A stretch of 64,000 bases of DNA from Dysgonomonas mossii DSM 22836 (GCF_000213575.1 NZ_GL892009.1:186001-250000), one strand, 5' to 3'; positions 37,401 to 47,822 are shown, counted from the stretch's first letter. A program made the numbers and translations. The notes: generated by a model not told the origin, from the sequence alone.

Positions 37401-38081
37401 ATGAATACAGATACAATTCTGATTATAGACGACGAAACTCAAATACGCCGCCTGTTGGAAATAACCCTTTCGGCAAGTGGATACAAGACGATAGAGGCCA
37501 CAACGGGTAAAGAGGGGCTTCTGATGGTCGCTTCACACCAACCCTCACTTATTATTCTCGATTTGGGTTTGCCTGATATGGACGGAATAGATGTATTGAA
37601 AAGTCTGAGAGAGTGGTTCTATAAACCGATAATTATTCTATCTGTACGCAATTCGGAAGAAGATATTGTTCATGCTCTCGATAAAGGAGCAAATGATTAC
37701 CTCTCAAAACCTTTTAGAACAGGAGAGCTACTTGCCCGCATACGAGCATCACTAAGACAAGGACAAACAGCAAACGAGAGTCCTGTATTTCAAATTGGAG
37801 ATCTCTCTGTGGATATAGCAAACCACATTGCGAAGAAAAATGATGAATTATTAGACCTAACACCAACAGAATTCTCATTGCTAAGTTTATTTGTTAAAAA
37901 CCAAGGATGTGTGCTCACTCATCAGTATATACTCAAAGAAGTATGGGGTTATGGTTATGTAGAGCAAACCCAATATCTGCGTGTGTTTGTTGCTCAATTG
38001 AGAAAAAAGATAGAAGACAATCCCACTAAACCAACACTATTAGTTACCGAATCAGGTATAGGGTATCGTTTCGGATTATAA
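37401..38081 (+). CDS. kdpE: KdpE response regulator
   Basis: 226 residues, OmpR/PhoB type. The receiver domain (1-120) has D10/D11 and phospho-acceptor D54 (IILDLGLPDMDG) and K103-like KPF. The winged-helix DNA-binding domain (about 130-225) ends in ESGIGYRFGL. It activates the kdp promoter, most likely through the direct repeats at 30169-30222. Confidence 0.95.
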   Translation: MNTDTILIIDDETQIRRLLEITLSASGYKTIEATTGKEGLLMVASHQPSLIILDLGLPDMDGIDVLKSLREWFYKPIIILSVRNSEEDIVHALDKGANDYLSKPFRTGELLARIRASLRQGQTANESPVFQIGDLSVDIANHIAKKNDELLDLTPTEFSLLSLFVKNQGCVLTHQYILKEVWGYGYVEQTQYLRVFVAQLRKKIEDNPTKPTLLVTESGIGYRFGL

Positions 38082-38247
38082 ATATAAGGATTCTAAGAAA
38101 TGATATTTTTACCATTATTGGATCAAATTTAACAAAATCCAATTTCAAAAAATTCACAATATCATCAAGAAAACGAATAGAGTCAGCTGTAAAGATATGG
38201 CTAATATGAATTTTTCTAATATATCGGAAACTGATATATATATAGTA

Positions 38248-38283
38248 AACCCTAAAAGCCTAGTAGCTTTTAGGGTTCTCTTC
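38248..38283. terminator. Hairpin between kdpE and the GH2 gene
   Basis: Perfect 12-base stem AACCCTAAAAGC (38248-38259) with GCTTTTAGGGTT (38266-38277) and a six-base loop, between convergent genes. The T-run is weak (CTCTTC), so function in one or both directions is likely but not certain. Confidence 0.6.
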
Positions 38284-38322
38284 AAGGAATCAGTGGTCTT
38301 TCAATTTACACTCAATTGCGCC

Positions 38323-40950
38323 TTAAATATTAACCTCCAACAACGGGCTGTTCCACCCTTTAATATCCATTTTTATATTATTGCTACTAATAGCCCCTTT
38401 GTTTACCTTACATTCCAGGATTTTCTTTTGTCCGGGTAATATACTTATATAATTGTCGGACCAAAAAGCAGGAGTTATTATCTCTCCTCTGTTATCCTTT
38501 AATTTCAAATTTACCATAAATGCTATTTTATCAGATGGATTTTTTATTTCTACAGTATAAATTATATTATCTTGCTCTTCCGTTTTGTTTGTCTGAACAC
38601 CTAACTCAACTGTTTTTAAAGTAGATAGATTTTTAAAATCTCCATAACTTTTAGCTGGGGTATGCACCCAATCGGTTTTATCCCACATATATTCATCGGG
38701 CTTAGAAGATAGGCAATAGAAATTATCGGCGACCACCTCACCTTCTTTATTCAATATTTCTAAAGCAAGAAATATATTCTCTTTTAGAGGTGCTAGTTGT
38801 AAAATACTAACAGATGTATTTGTTTTGATATCTAATGGTATTTCTTTTTTCTCCTTAATGGTAGAGTTTACGTCAAACACCTGTACGACAGCTTTGTACC
38901 CGCTTACATCTTTTAGCTGTTCGTTAACGGCATATATATCATTATTCCCATAATTATAGATCAGCTGTAACGGTTGATTCGCTTTCTTTACAGAATAATA
39001 AGCAGCCGTAGGCACTTTGTAATAATCGTACATTTGCCAATACAAAGATGGCCATGCAGAGTTTAGCATCCATTGAACAATGCCTGTGGTTTTACCTATA
39101 TTTACTCTAAATGCTTCAAACATAGCTCGAGTGCCATCGTAATTGACAAGATCAGCCTTCATTAGGTAATCTTCCAGATTTTTAGCCTGTCCGTATTTAT
39201 TATTTATGACAGTTGTAAGCTCCTTCAATGAATTCATTGCAGCTATGGAGGTCGTACAATGGAAATTCCAAGTATCATTTAGCGGCCACAATTTATCTTC
39301 AGGTATAAATTTTTTAATCGATTCTAAAACCGGAAGTTGTGCACCTATTCCTGTTTCGGTATTGTAGCCAAATGCACCTCCATAAAGAGTATCAATATAC
39401 CAATAGTTTGGTCCTACATACTCATAAGGTCCGGCCATTTTAGTTCCTGTTTTTCCAGACAGTTCACTAGTTCTTTCTTTTGCAGCACCTACATAGATTC
39501 TGTTATCTGATTCTTTTAAGAATGCTAGATATTTTTCTTCCAATTTTGGTGTCGGAAGCATATCACTTCCCGGCATCCAAGATATAATACTCGGATGATT
39601 GCGCAACCATAGTACTTGTGTTGCGAAGGATTCTGCTATAAGGTCGATTTCTTTATCAGTGAGTATGCAACCATACATTTCATCACATGGTTTTCCAAAA
39701 TATGCCTCCCACTCCCATTGGCAACTCCAGCCTACAACAGCCATTATTCCGTACTTATCACACAAATCATATATATTAGAGCTTGTACCCCAAAAACTTT
39801 CGAAGCGAATCATGTTCATATTCATATCTTTGACATACTGCACCTGTATTTCATTGCTCTCAGGAGTATCGCGCAGGAATATATCGTCCGTCCACCCGGC
39901 AGACTTTAGCAAAACATTTTTTCCATTGAGTTTAAAACCTCTGTATCCTTCTTTTGTGAGATAAGATTCTATTTGACGTATACCAAATGTTATATCTTCT
40001 CTGTCTGATACAGTATTATCTGTTTTAAATTTTAAGTTCAGGTTGTATAGTTCAGGACTACCCATATTGTTACACCACCAAAGTCGAGGATTTTTGATGT
40101 GTAACATTGCCGCCTCAACCGATGTTATCTTTACTTTTTTCTTTTCGTAAGGAGCCAAAGTAACCGAATAAGAAAATTCTTTCGATTCTATTTCTCCAAT
40201 CAAATCTCCTGAAATCTCCTGATCTGTAAGATTTTCAACTTCAGTTTCTATTGTAAGCCACGCTTCCTCTAAAGTTTCAGTATTTACTTCGGGTTGCACA
40301 TATGTATTATTCAATCTTACATTGCCTGTTATAGACAAATATACATCTCTATATATTCCCATACTTTCGTCAGCCGGACGAGGGTTCCAATCGGCAAATC
40401 CTGTATTAGGATCTCCCGGGCGGGCTCTAAAAACTTCTACAGCTAAAACATTATTATCTGATTTTACATGCGAAGTTACATCAAAAGAGAAATGACGGTA
40501 TGTTCCATATATAGAATCTTTTGAGGCTATTAATTCACCATTCAACCAAATATTTGCATAATATGATATTCCATCGAAACAAAGAGATACATGCTGATTG
40601 TTATTCAACTCAGGCAATGCAAATTCATTACGATACCAGAACGGTTTATCAAACTGGGTTTTATCTATATCTTTAATATTCGTTCCTACAAAAATATCAG
40701 GAAAGACTCCATTTGCAGTAAGAACGCCCATCACCGTAGATGGAACTGTTGCTTTATACCAATTCTCTATCGACTGTTGAGAACTAGAGACAAAGTCTCC
40801 TTTATCTTTTATACTATCAGACGATTGAAGATACCAGTTAGTAGCTAGATTAATTTTTTGATGCATATTCTCTTCTTGTTCACGGCATGAGCTTGCAGAA
40901 AAAAGAAGACACAGTAATATAAATAGAGATAATATTTTTTTGTAAATCAT
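38323..40950 (-). CDS. GH2 exo-beta-D-glucosaminidase-like lipoprotein
   Basis: 875 residues with lipid cysteine C22, so probably periplasmic-facing or surface anchored. Domains: sugar-binding jelly roll (about 35-210), Ig-like domain (about 215-325), TIM barrel (about 330-660), and C-terminal beta domains. The putative acid/base is D463 in PGSD rather than the NE pair of ordinary GH2, and the nucleophile is E532 in GYNTETG. This Asp/Glu pair is the mark of the exo-beta-D-glucosaminidase subfamily of Amycolatopsis CsxA (D469/E541, from memory), which removes glucosamine from the non-reducing end of chitosan-like chains. KMAGPYEYVGPNYWY and WMLNSAWPSLYWQ also match that subfamily. It is the enzyme of the sigma/FecR/SusCD locus upstream. 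Confidence 0.82.
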   Translation of the reverse strand: MIYKKILSLFILLCLLFSASSCREQEENMHQKINLATNWYLQSSDSIKDKGDFVSSSQQSIENWYKATVPSTVMGVLTANGVFPDIFVGTNIKDIDKTQFDKPFWYRNEFALPELNNNQHVSLCFDGISYYANIWLNGELIASKDSIYGTYRHFSFDVTSHVKSDNNVLAVEVFRARPGDPNTGFADWNPRPADESMGIYRDVYLSITGNVRLNNTYVQPEVNTETLEEAWLTIETEVENLTDQEISGDLIGEIESKEFSYSVTLAPYEKKKVKITSVEAAMLHIKNPRLWWCNNMGSPELYNLNLKFKTDNTVSDREDITFGIRQIESYLTKEGYRGFKLNGKNVLLKSAGWTDDIFLRDTPESNEIQVQYVKDMNMNMIRFESFWGTSSNIYDLCDKYGIMAVVGWSCQWEWEAYFGKPCDEMYGCILTDKEIDLIAESFATQVLWLRNHPSIISWMPGSDMLPTPKLEEKYLAFLKESDNRIYVGAAKERTSELSGKTGTKMAGPYEYVGPNYWYIDTLYGGAFGYNTETGIGAQLPVLESIKKFIPEDKLWPLNDTWNFHCTTSIAAMNSLKELTTVINNKYGQAKNLEDYLMKADLVNYDGTRAMFEAFRVNIGKTTGIVQWMLNSAWPSLYWQMYDYYKVPTAAYYSVKKANQPLQLIYNYGNNDIYAVNEQLKDVSGYKAVVQVFDVNSTIKEKKEIPLDIKTNTSVSILQLAPLKENIFLALEILNKEGEVVADNFYCLSSKPDEYMWDKTDWVHTPAKSYGDFKNLSTLKTVELGVQTNKTEEQDNIIYTVEIKNPSDKIAFMVNLKLKDNRGEIITPAFWSDNYISILPGQKKILECKVNKGAISSNNIKMDIKGWNSPLLEVNI

Positions 40951-41026
40951 GGCATTTGGTTTGAGTAATTGATCTGTTTTTCTTAGTAGATGAAAATATA
41001 CAGAAAATTATAAATATGGAGAAAGA

Positions 41027-41053
41027 GAATGCAAGAATATACATCTTGCATTC
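41027..41053 (-). promoter_or_regulatory. Hairpin between the SusD and GH2 genes
   Basis: Perfect inverted repeat GAATGCAAGA (41027-41036) and TCTTGCATTC (41044-41053) around seven bases, 26 bases after the SusD stop. On the minus strand TCTTTC follows, so it may act as a partial terminator that lowers expression of the enzyme relative to SusCD, or protect the mRNA end. Confidence 0.5.
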
Positions 41054-41078
41054 ATCCCTCCAAAAACATTAAAATTGA

Positions 41079-42722
41079 TTAGAAATTGGCTTTGTTCACA
41101 TCCCACCAAATACGAGTTATAGGTAAATCTGGACCTCCTAATTTTTTAATTGCATCAGCAACTCCCTCAGCATTACCACTTACTTCTGATTCAGAGAATT
41201 TAACTCTACGGAATCCTGTTTCTGTTGGAACAGCTCCCCCACTAGTATTATTAGTAATAGGAAATAATTTAGGATAGCCTGTGCGGCGATATTCAGCCCA
41301 TGCATTATATCCCTCAGGAAATCCTGCAATCCATTTTTGAGTAATAATTTTTTCTAGTTTAATCTCATTATTTGCCGTATCATCCCATTTTGGAGAAACT
41401 TTAGATACTGCCAGGCTACTTTCTGTAGCAGGTTGTAATTGATCTGTAAATGCCGCTGGAAGCTTATCACTATTGAGGTAATCGCTAAGAGAGACTTTCC
41501 ATTGACTGAAAGATTTTGTTATTCCTGATTCATAATAAGACTTGGCTGTACCACCACCCATATTCCATCCTCTCAAGACACCCTCAGCGCGAAGAAAGTC
41601 TGCTTCTGCGGCAACCAGTAATATTGCAGGCATAGAGTTATCATTCATATGGATAGGAGGAGAAATCTTATAAAGCAATGGATCTCCACCAGGTACATAC
41701 TTGTTCTCGGCCAGATTATGAATTCCCTGACGCATTCCTTTGATTTGACCAATATGTTCTCCTGCATTTACCGGTAAAGCATAGGCTTGTAAACGAGGGT
41801 CTTGATATCCGAATAAAATTGATTCGACATTAGCACTTATAGAGGTATCTCCCCATTTAGCAATTGCTGTAAGTGGATGAAAATATCCTTTTCCACTGAT
41901 AGTAAAATTACCACTATTATCTTCTATCAAACCATATGCAGCTTTTACAGCTTTCTCGGCTTCTGTTTTAGCTAAATTGGGATCAGCTTTAACAATACGC
42001 ATAGCTAAACGAAGATGTAATGTATTGGCATATTGTATCCATTTAACATAATCTCCTCCGTATGCCATATCAAATTTAGCAAAAGGTTTTGCATTACGAG
42101 TCTCTTCTGCATTTACATATGCATTAAGTACTTGAACAGCTGTATCTAGATCTTTAAAGAAATTCTTATACAATTCTTCAACAGAATCATATGTACCTCC
42201 AGTCTTCGAATCTCCATAAGTAGAGTAGATAACCGGTCCATACATATCAGATAAACGAGCCAATGCTGTAACTTTCAGAATCTTATTTATTGCATCAAAA
42301 TGTCCATAAAAGTCATAATCTTTCTCCGATTCTTTTTTAACTATAAGCGTACTCGGCATCATATAAGCATAGGTATAATCCCAAGCAGGATCACTCCATC
42401 CCGGTTTATAGGAATATGTTCTGTTATCACTTGTAACACCTCCAAAAGCTGTTGCCGGACATAGATAGCCAGAAAATATATCTGCGTTTAGATTTTGCAT
42501 TACCTGAAAAGTCCAGTCTGTACCCCATCCCCAATTAAAATTGCAATATATCATTTGCTGCATTCCCGGGAAATAAGCCCCTATCTGGTTAAAATCATAA
42601 GAAAGTTGCTCTTCATCTATCCCTATCTTATTTTTATTGAGGTCTTCAAAACTATCAGTACAAGAAGTGATTAATCCCAATAATAAAAATCCGACAATTG
42701 TATGTTTTAATATCTTTTTCAT
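41079..42722 (-). CDS. SusD/RagB-like surface lipoprotein (pair 3)
   Basis: 547 residues, lipid cysteine C21 (TDSFEDLNKN follows). The pattern DFDLNKN-like start, NTLHLRLAMRIVKADP and QKWIAGFPEGYNAWAEYRRTGYP, here QKWIAGFPEGYNAWAEYR, places it in the SusD-like branch found with STN-type SusC proteins. It binds the glycan at the cell surface. It lies 12 bases after its SusC and 128 before the GH2 gene. Confidence 0.92.
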   Translation of the reverse strand: MKKILKHTIVGFLLLGLITSCTDSFEDLNKNKIGIDEEQLSYDFNQIGAYFPGMQQMIYCNFNWGWGTDWTFQVMQNLNADIFSGYLCPATAFGGVTSDNRTYSYKPGWSDPAWDYTYAYMMPSTLIVKKESEKDYDFYGHFDAINKILKVTALARLSDMYGPVIYSTYGDSKTGGTYDSVEELYKNFFKDLDTAVQVLNAYVNAEETRNAKPFAKFDMAYGGDYVKWIQYANTLHLRLAMRIVKADPNLAKTEAEKAVKAAYGLIEDNSGNFTISGKGYFHPLTAIAKWGDTSISANVESILFGYQDPRLQAYALPVNAGEHIGQIKGMRQGIHNLAENKYVPGGDPLLYKISPPIHMNDNSMPAILLVAAEADFLRAEGVLRGWNMGGGTAKSYYESGITKSFSQWKVSLSDYLNSDKLPAAFTDQLQPATESSLAVSKVSPKWDDTANNEIKLEKIITQKWIAGFPEGYNAWAEYRRTGYPKLFPITNNTSGGAVPTETGFRRVKFSESEVSGNAEGVADAIKKLGGPDLPITRIWWDVNKANF

Positions 42723-42734
42723 ATTTTCTAGATT

Positions 42735-45700
42735 TTAGAAGTCTAATTTTAAATTAAATCCAAATGATCTCAATGATGGCATACCAAAAACATCTATACC
42801 TTGTAAGTTATTTCCGGTAGATAAAGATGCATCTGGATCATACGACGCATTATTCTTAAAGAAGAATAAATTTTTTCCAACAAATGAAAGTTCACAACCT
42901 CTTACAAACTTATTAACAAACAGTTTTGCTGGTAATCTATAGCCAAAGGATAGCTCTCTCAACCTTATATTTGTAGCACTTTCCACATAATATTCAGTAA
43001 TACCACTACGTCCGCCAACAGCATCATAGAACCCTTTTACATCTTTGATTTGTTTACCATCAAAGTTCACATATCCTCTATTTCTATCATCTCCTGTCCT
43101 TTTAGTCACACCATACAGATCAAGATCAGCTTGAGTGATTGATAATACATCGCCCCCAAAACGTCCATCTATAAGGAAATATAATGTAAAGTCTTTATAT
43201 TTGAATGTATTACTCCAACCTAAATTAAATTTAGGGGCACTATTTGCTATTTTCTCAAAATCGCCTGTTGATGCGTAAGGAAGATCTTGATCGTTATACA
43301 AGATATTTCCTTTATCATCTCTAGCAAATGTTCTACCATAAATATCTCCAAAAGCTCCCCCTTTATATAAACGCATCTGATAGTTATTTGAATTTTGATC
43401 TCCAAACTTAAAGAAATCCAGATCTTCAGCAAGTTCTTTTACCTTATTACTATTCTTTGCAAAGTTTACTGAAGTTTTCCAAAGAAAATCATTAGTCATT
43501 ACCGGACTACCTCCTAATACGATTTCTATACCTTTATTTTCGATGTCCCCTGCATTAATATAATAGTAGGAATAACCAGATCCTGAAGGTGCAGGCATCG
43601 TAAACAACTGATTTGTTGTATTCGTTTTGTAGAATGTAAAATCAAAATCAATTCGGTTATTCAAGAATTTCCATTCTGTACCAAATTCCCAGGATTTTGT
43701 CATCTCGGGTTTCAATTCAGTAAATGGAGCATAGCCATTTTGAATTAGAGAACCTCCAGCACCTATCGAATTGATTGGATGGCTAATATATGGAGGCAAA
43801 CCGTTTCCTACTTTTGCCCAAGAACCTCTGACTTTTCCAAAACTAATGAATTCTGGAAGCTTAACAGCTTCATTAATAACCCATGTCAGACCTACTGAAG
43901 GATAAAAGAAACCATTATCTACACTTTTGGTATATGCTAATGTGGAAGTCCAATCATTCCTAGCTGTAACATCAAGGAATAAACAATCTGCAAAACCTAT
44001 TTGTCCTGCAAAAAAGATAGATTGCGATTGAGTATGTAGATCCTCTTCTGTAATATAACCTCCATTCAGGTCCATATTTGCAACAGTAAATACATTAGGG
44101 AAGAACAAGGTACTAGGACGAGAGTCTAATCGAAGCGACTTATTACGTTGATCTGTAATACTTGTACCTAAGGATGCAGATACTGAAAATTTATCATTTA
44201 ATTTTTTCTGATAAGTCATTAACAAATCGGCATAAGTACTTAGCATTGTTGCTTCGTAAGTAATATATCTGCCATTTTCTCCAGCCAGATTGTTATGAGT
44301 CCCTACATACATCTTCTGATTATATTTATCTGATATATAATCAGCTGTACCTCTTGCCTGAATATTCAAGTCTTTAGTTATTTTGTAATTTACAGATAGG
44401 TTTGCAATAGTACGTAATCTTACATCTTCACTTGGGGTTTTATTCACTAACCAATAAGGATTCTGATCCATATCTGAGAATCCACCATACCAGTTCTGTA
44501 CATATAGGTTGCGACTTTCGTTAAAACGCTGATAATTATTCTTATAATAATCGAACGACTCGCCTCCCTGAACGCCACCTCTTGGAAAATGGTATAGACC
44601 GACCAATGGATTTATGTAATATCCCCCTGGAGTAGACCCATTATTTAACCTTTGATATAATAGATTAATGTTAGCATCAAGTGTTAGTTTATCATCGAAA
44701 AAGTTTGCTGTTTCACGAAAGTTAAAGTTGTGTTTATTCAGAGTATTATTCTCAATAACTCCTTTACCGTAAGTATTTGCATAAGAGAAATATGTTTGCA
44801 TCTTTTCCGAACCGGAGCTTAAAGCAATTGAGTTTATGGTTGTTACTCCAGTATTAAAGAATTCTCCCGTATAGTCCGACTTTGAACCTTTTGTTATCTT
44901 ATCACCCCAACTCTTTTCTGCTCCAGTATAAGTATTTTGAAAATCAGGAATACCATAAGCTGCATTATCAAATGTTGTATTAGAGTTAAAGCTAATCGAT
45001 GTACGTCCCACTTTTCCTTTCTTTGTTGTAATAACGATAACACCGTTAGCAGCCTGACTTCCGTAGAGAGCTGCCGCTGATGGTCCTTTCAGTATATTCA
45101 TTGATTCAATATCATCTGGATTCAGATTAGATATACCATCACCTCCGTCACGATTTCCGGCGTCATTAGTACCTCCAATCGAAGTAGAAGTTTGGTCTGT
45201 AATCGCATTATTCATCGGAACACCATCAATTACATAAAGAGGCTGGTTATTTCCTGATGCGGAACGATTCCCTCTAATAACAACTTTAGCTGAACCTCCT
45301 AACCCTGAAGCACTCCTATTAATTTGAACCCCTGCAGTTTTACCAGCCAGGGCTGTGATCATATTAGGATCCTTAGTCCTTGTCAGCTCATCTCCTCCGA
45401 CAACTTGAGTCGAATAAGTTAAAGATTTTTCTTTCTTTTTTATACCTAATGCTGTTACAACAACTTCATCAAGCATCTTTGAGTCTTCTTTAAGGGTGAA
45501 ATCGACTGTCTTCTGACCATTCAAGGGAATCTCCTGAGAGAGATATCCTACAAAAGTGACAACTAATGTAGCATTTGCCGGAACCGTCAAGCTATAATCG
45601 CCATCTACTCCTGTCATCGTTCCATTTGTTGTGCCTTTTTCTGACACACTGGCACCAATCAAAGGTTCTCCGGCCTCATCCAGAGCAATTCCTTTTACTG

Positions 45701-46040
45701 TAATTTTTTGAGTTTGTTGTGTGGTCTTGGGGTCCTGATTAACGTCTTTCTTTTCAGAAAGAAGGATTTTTTTGTCTCTTATTTCGTAAGAGATGTTTGT
45801 TCCAGAAAAAACTTTCTGCAACACTTGAGGCAAGTCTGAGTTTGCTACCTCAATGCTTACAATTCTATCGGTATTGACTACAGGCTGGCTATATGCAAAA
45901 GTATAACCTGTCTGTTCGGCAATTGTTGATAAAACTTTTTCCAGCTTCGCCTGCTGAAGATTCATAGTTACCTTTTGTGCAGACACTGTTATCGTCGTAC
46001 ACAGAAACATAACCAGAAAAGCTAAAATTACACGTTTCAT
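42735..46040 (-). CDS. SusC/RagA-family receptor with STN signalling domain (pair 3)
   Basis: 1101 residues. After the signal peptide (ending VSAQ, about 22) comes a secretin/TonB short N-terminal domain (about 25-95, with LEKVLSTIAEQTGYTFAY), then a CarboxypepD_reg-like domain (about 112-195), the boundary LDEVVVTALGIKKKEKSL, plug with PLYVIDGVPM, and barrel ending in GFNLKLDF. The STN domain contacts the FecR anti-sigma factor encoded upstream and signals substrate occupancy, as in FecA. This makes the locus self-inducing by its own ligand. The gap to FecR is 113 bases. Confidence 0.94.
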   Translation of the reverse strand: MKRVILAFLVMFLCTTITVSAQKVTMNLQQAKLEKVLSTIAEQTGYTFAYSQPVVNTDRIVSIEVANSDLPQVLQKVFSGTNISYEIRDKKILLSEKKDVNQDPKTTQQTQKITVKGIALDEAGEPLIGASVSEKGTTNGTMTGVDGDYSLTVPANATLVVTFVGYLSQEIPLNGQKTVDFTLKEDSKMLDEVVVTALGIKKKEKSLTYSTQVVGGDELTRTKDPNMITALAGKTAGVQINRSASGLGGSAKVVIRGNRSASGNNQPLYVIDGVPMNNAITDQTSTSIGGTNDAGNRDGGDGISNLNPDDIESMNILKGPSAAALYGSQAANGVIVITTKKGKVGRTSISFNSNTTFDNAAYGIPDFQNTYTGAEKSWGDKITKGSKSDYTGEFFNTGVTTINSIALSSGSEKMQTYFSYANTYGKGVIENNTLNKHNFNFRETANFFDDKLTLDANINLLYQRLNNGSTPGGYYINPLVGLYHFPRGGVQGGESFDYYKNNYQRFNESRNLYVQNWYGGFSDMDQNPYWLVNKTPSEDVRLRTIANLSVNYKITKDLNIQARGTADYISDKYNQKMYVGTHNNLAGENGRYITYEATMLSTYADLLMTYQKKLNDKFSVSASLGTSITDQRNKSLRLDSRPSTLFFPNVFTVANMDLNGGYITEEDLHTQSQSIFFAGQIGFADCLFLDVTARNDWTSTLAYTKSVDNGFFYPSVGLTWVINEAVKLPEFISFGKVRGSWAKVGNGLPPYISHPINSIGAGGSLIQNGYAPFTELKPEMTKSWEFGTEWKFLNNRIDFDFTFYKTNTTNQLFTMPAPSGSGYSYYYINAGDIENKGIEIVLGGSPVMTNDFLWKTSVNFAKNSNKVKELAEDLDFFKFGDQNSNNYQMRLYKGGAFGDIYGRTFARDDKGNILYNDQDLPYASTGDFEKIANSAPKFNLGWSNTFKYKDFTLYFLIDGRFGGDVLSITQADLDLYGVTKRTGDDRNRGYVNFDGKQIKDVKGFYDAVGGRSGITEYYVESATNIRLRELSFGYRLPAKLFVNKFVRGCELSFVGKNLFFFKNNASYDPDASLSTGNNLQGIDVFGMPSLRSFGFNLKLDF

Positions 46041-46153
46041 AGTTTACATTTTTTAAGGTTAAAAAATAGGTCCTTTACATAATAGACCCACGAGGATAAA
46101 AAAAGTATGACTAGGAAGTGTATTTTTTTTATAATTTTATTTTAGTAGGGCTA

Positions 46154-47137
46154 TTACATGCTGACAATCACCGTGTTTTCATCAAGAGTAAATTTTACAG
46201 GAGAGATCTTTTCTAAGTCTTTTAAAATTTTCTCTAATGATACGTTCTCCGAAACAATGGTATATGAGTAAATATAAGCTCGCTTATCTTCTACTGTAAA
46301 AGAGACATTATACCAACGTTCGAGATCTGCAATAACATCTTTTAGAGGCGTATCTTTAAATGCGAGAATATCTTTTTTCCATAACGAAACAAAGCCGGTA
46401 TCTTCATTTTTCGTAATTCTACATTCACCGGTTTTTCTATCATAAGCAAGTTTTTCTCCCGGCTTTATATAATATTGTCCTTTTGCAAAAGGGATAAGGC
46501 TTATATTACCATTATCCAAAGCTAAATATATTAGGTTGCTGGTAGAATATGCCTTGACATTGAATTCTGTACCATAAACCTTTACCATATCATCATCCAT
46601 CTGTACAATAAATGGTCTGTCAGGGTTTTTATCTACTGTAAAATAGGCTTCACCGTTCAAAAAAACTTTTCTGTCAAACAGACTAAATTTTTTAGGGTAA
46701 CGCAAATGAGTATCCGAATTCAGATACGCTTTTGTACCATCCTGAAACATAACCTGTAACCGCTCTCCTTTAGGTACATATACATCAACATACTCTGTTT
46801 TACCAAAAAGATCTACTTTCTTATTTACCTGCCACCCCAATCCGAGCAACAAAATAAATGGTATGACAATAGCAGCAGCTCTGTATATTGTACGACGCAA
46901 TTTTCGCCGCCTTTCCCTGGCAAGTATTTCATTAAACATTTTATCTGATGGAATTTCATGATCAACAAAAAGCTCTTCGTAGCCTTCTTTTGCATTATAG
47001 GAACGCATATCTATCTCATGAGACAGATACATTTGTCCTTCCTCGGTAGCAAACCATTCTACTACCGTTGCAGTTTCCTCGAGTGTTGCAATACCATCAA
47101 CAACTTTTCTGATAGTTTCTTCAGATGGTCTTTCCAT
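46154..47137 (-). CDS. FecR-family anti-sigma factor
   Basis: 327 residues: cytosolic N-terminal part (about 1-85) that binds the sigma factor, one membrane helix (about 86-106, AAAIVIPFILLLGLGW), the FecR periplasmic domain (about 118-210, with VPKGERLQVMFQDGTKAYLNSDTHLRYP, here VPKGERLQVMFQDGTKA), and a C-terminal DUF4974 domain (about 258-327) containing FKDTPLKDVIADLERWYNV. The DUF4974 part is expected to bind the STN domain of the SusC. It lies 60 bases after the sigma gene. Confidence 0.93.
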   Translation of the reverse strand: MERPSEETIRKVVDGIATLEETATVVEWFATEEGQMYLSHEIDMRSYNAKEGYEELFVDHEIPSDKMFNEILARERRRKLRRTIYRAAAIVIPFILLLGLGWQVNKKVDLFGKTEYVDVYVPKGERLQVMFQDGTKAYLNSDTHLRYPKKFSLFDRKVFLNGEAYFTVDKNPDRPFIVQMDDDMVKVYGTEFNVKAYSTSNLIYLALDNGNISLIPFAKGQYYIKPGEKLAYDRKTGECRITKNEDTGFVSLWKKDILAFKDTPLKDVIADLERWYNVSFTVEDKRAYIYSYTIVSENVSLEKILKDLEKISPVKFTLDENTVIVSM

Positions 47138-47197
47138 TTTTAATACGAATTATAATATAATATGTTAGCATTTTCATATAATATTGACACACATAAC

Positions 47198-47797
47198 CTA
47201 TGAAAGAATGATAAATAAAATACTTATTAACATTTTTTCTAAGTGGGCTCTTAATAGTTTAATTGATTGCGCATAATGAGTCTTTACCGTATGGATAGAA
47301 ATTTCCATTTTATCAGCAATTTCTTGATTCGATAATTCTCCTTCCATTTTTAATAAACAAACCTGCTTTTTTTGTAGAGGCAGCATTTCCAAGGCTTTTC
47401 TGAAAAGCATCATTAATTCTTTTTGTTCAATAATATCCAATAGGTTATCTTCATAAGATTCTGTAGATTGAGCTAACTCATAATTCTTTTTTATAGCAGT
47501 ATTATTATCTCTGATCTGGTTTAGTATATAGTTTTTCGTAATAGTATAAAGAAAATTCTTTAGGCTGGCTTTAATCTTAATATCCTTACGAAATTCCCAT
47601 AATTTAGAAAAAACATGCTGAATGGCATCTTCCGACATATCTCTATCTTTCAGATATGTATATGCTAATAGATACAATTGTTTATGATATCTATTATATA
47701 CGATAGTAAAAGCCTCCTTATTGCTTTTCTGTATCAAAAAGAATAAGTCAGAATCGTCCATGTGTTGATCTATACGCGCATGTAGTTTTAGAGACAT
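47198..47797 (-). CDS. ECF-type RNA polymerase sigma factor
   Basis: 199 residues. Region 2 (about 20-90) includes YNRYHKQLYLLAYTYLKDRD and DAIQHVFSKLWEF; region 4 (about 135-190) is LPLQKKQVCLLKMEGELS with the helix-turn-helix NQEIADKMEISIHTVKTHY. It is the FecI-like partner of the FecR encoded next and directs transcription of the SusCD and GH2 genes when the ligand is present. The start may be the ATG at 47797 or the in-frame ATG at 47761. A TAGATTTG box at 47830-47823 is a good housekeeping promoter. Confidence 0.93.
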   Translation of the reverse strand: MSLKLHARIDQHMDDSDLFFLIQKSNKEAFTIVYNRYHKQLYLLAYTYLKDRDMSEDAIQHVFSKLWEFRKDIKIKASLKNFLYTITKNYILNQIRDNNTAIKKNYELAQSTESYEDNLLDIIEQKELMMLFRKALEMLPLQKKQVCLLKMEGELSNQEIADKMEISIHTVKTHYAQSIKLLRAHLEKMLISILFIILS

Positions 47798-47822
47798 ACT
47801 GAATTAAGAAAGGTTAACGATA

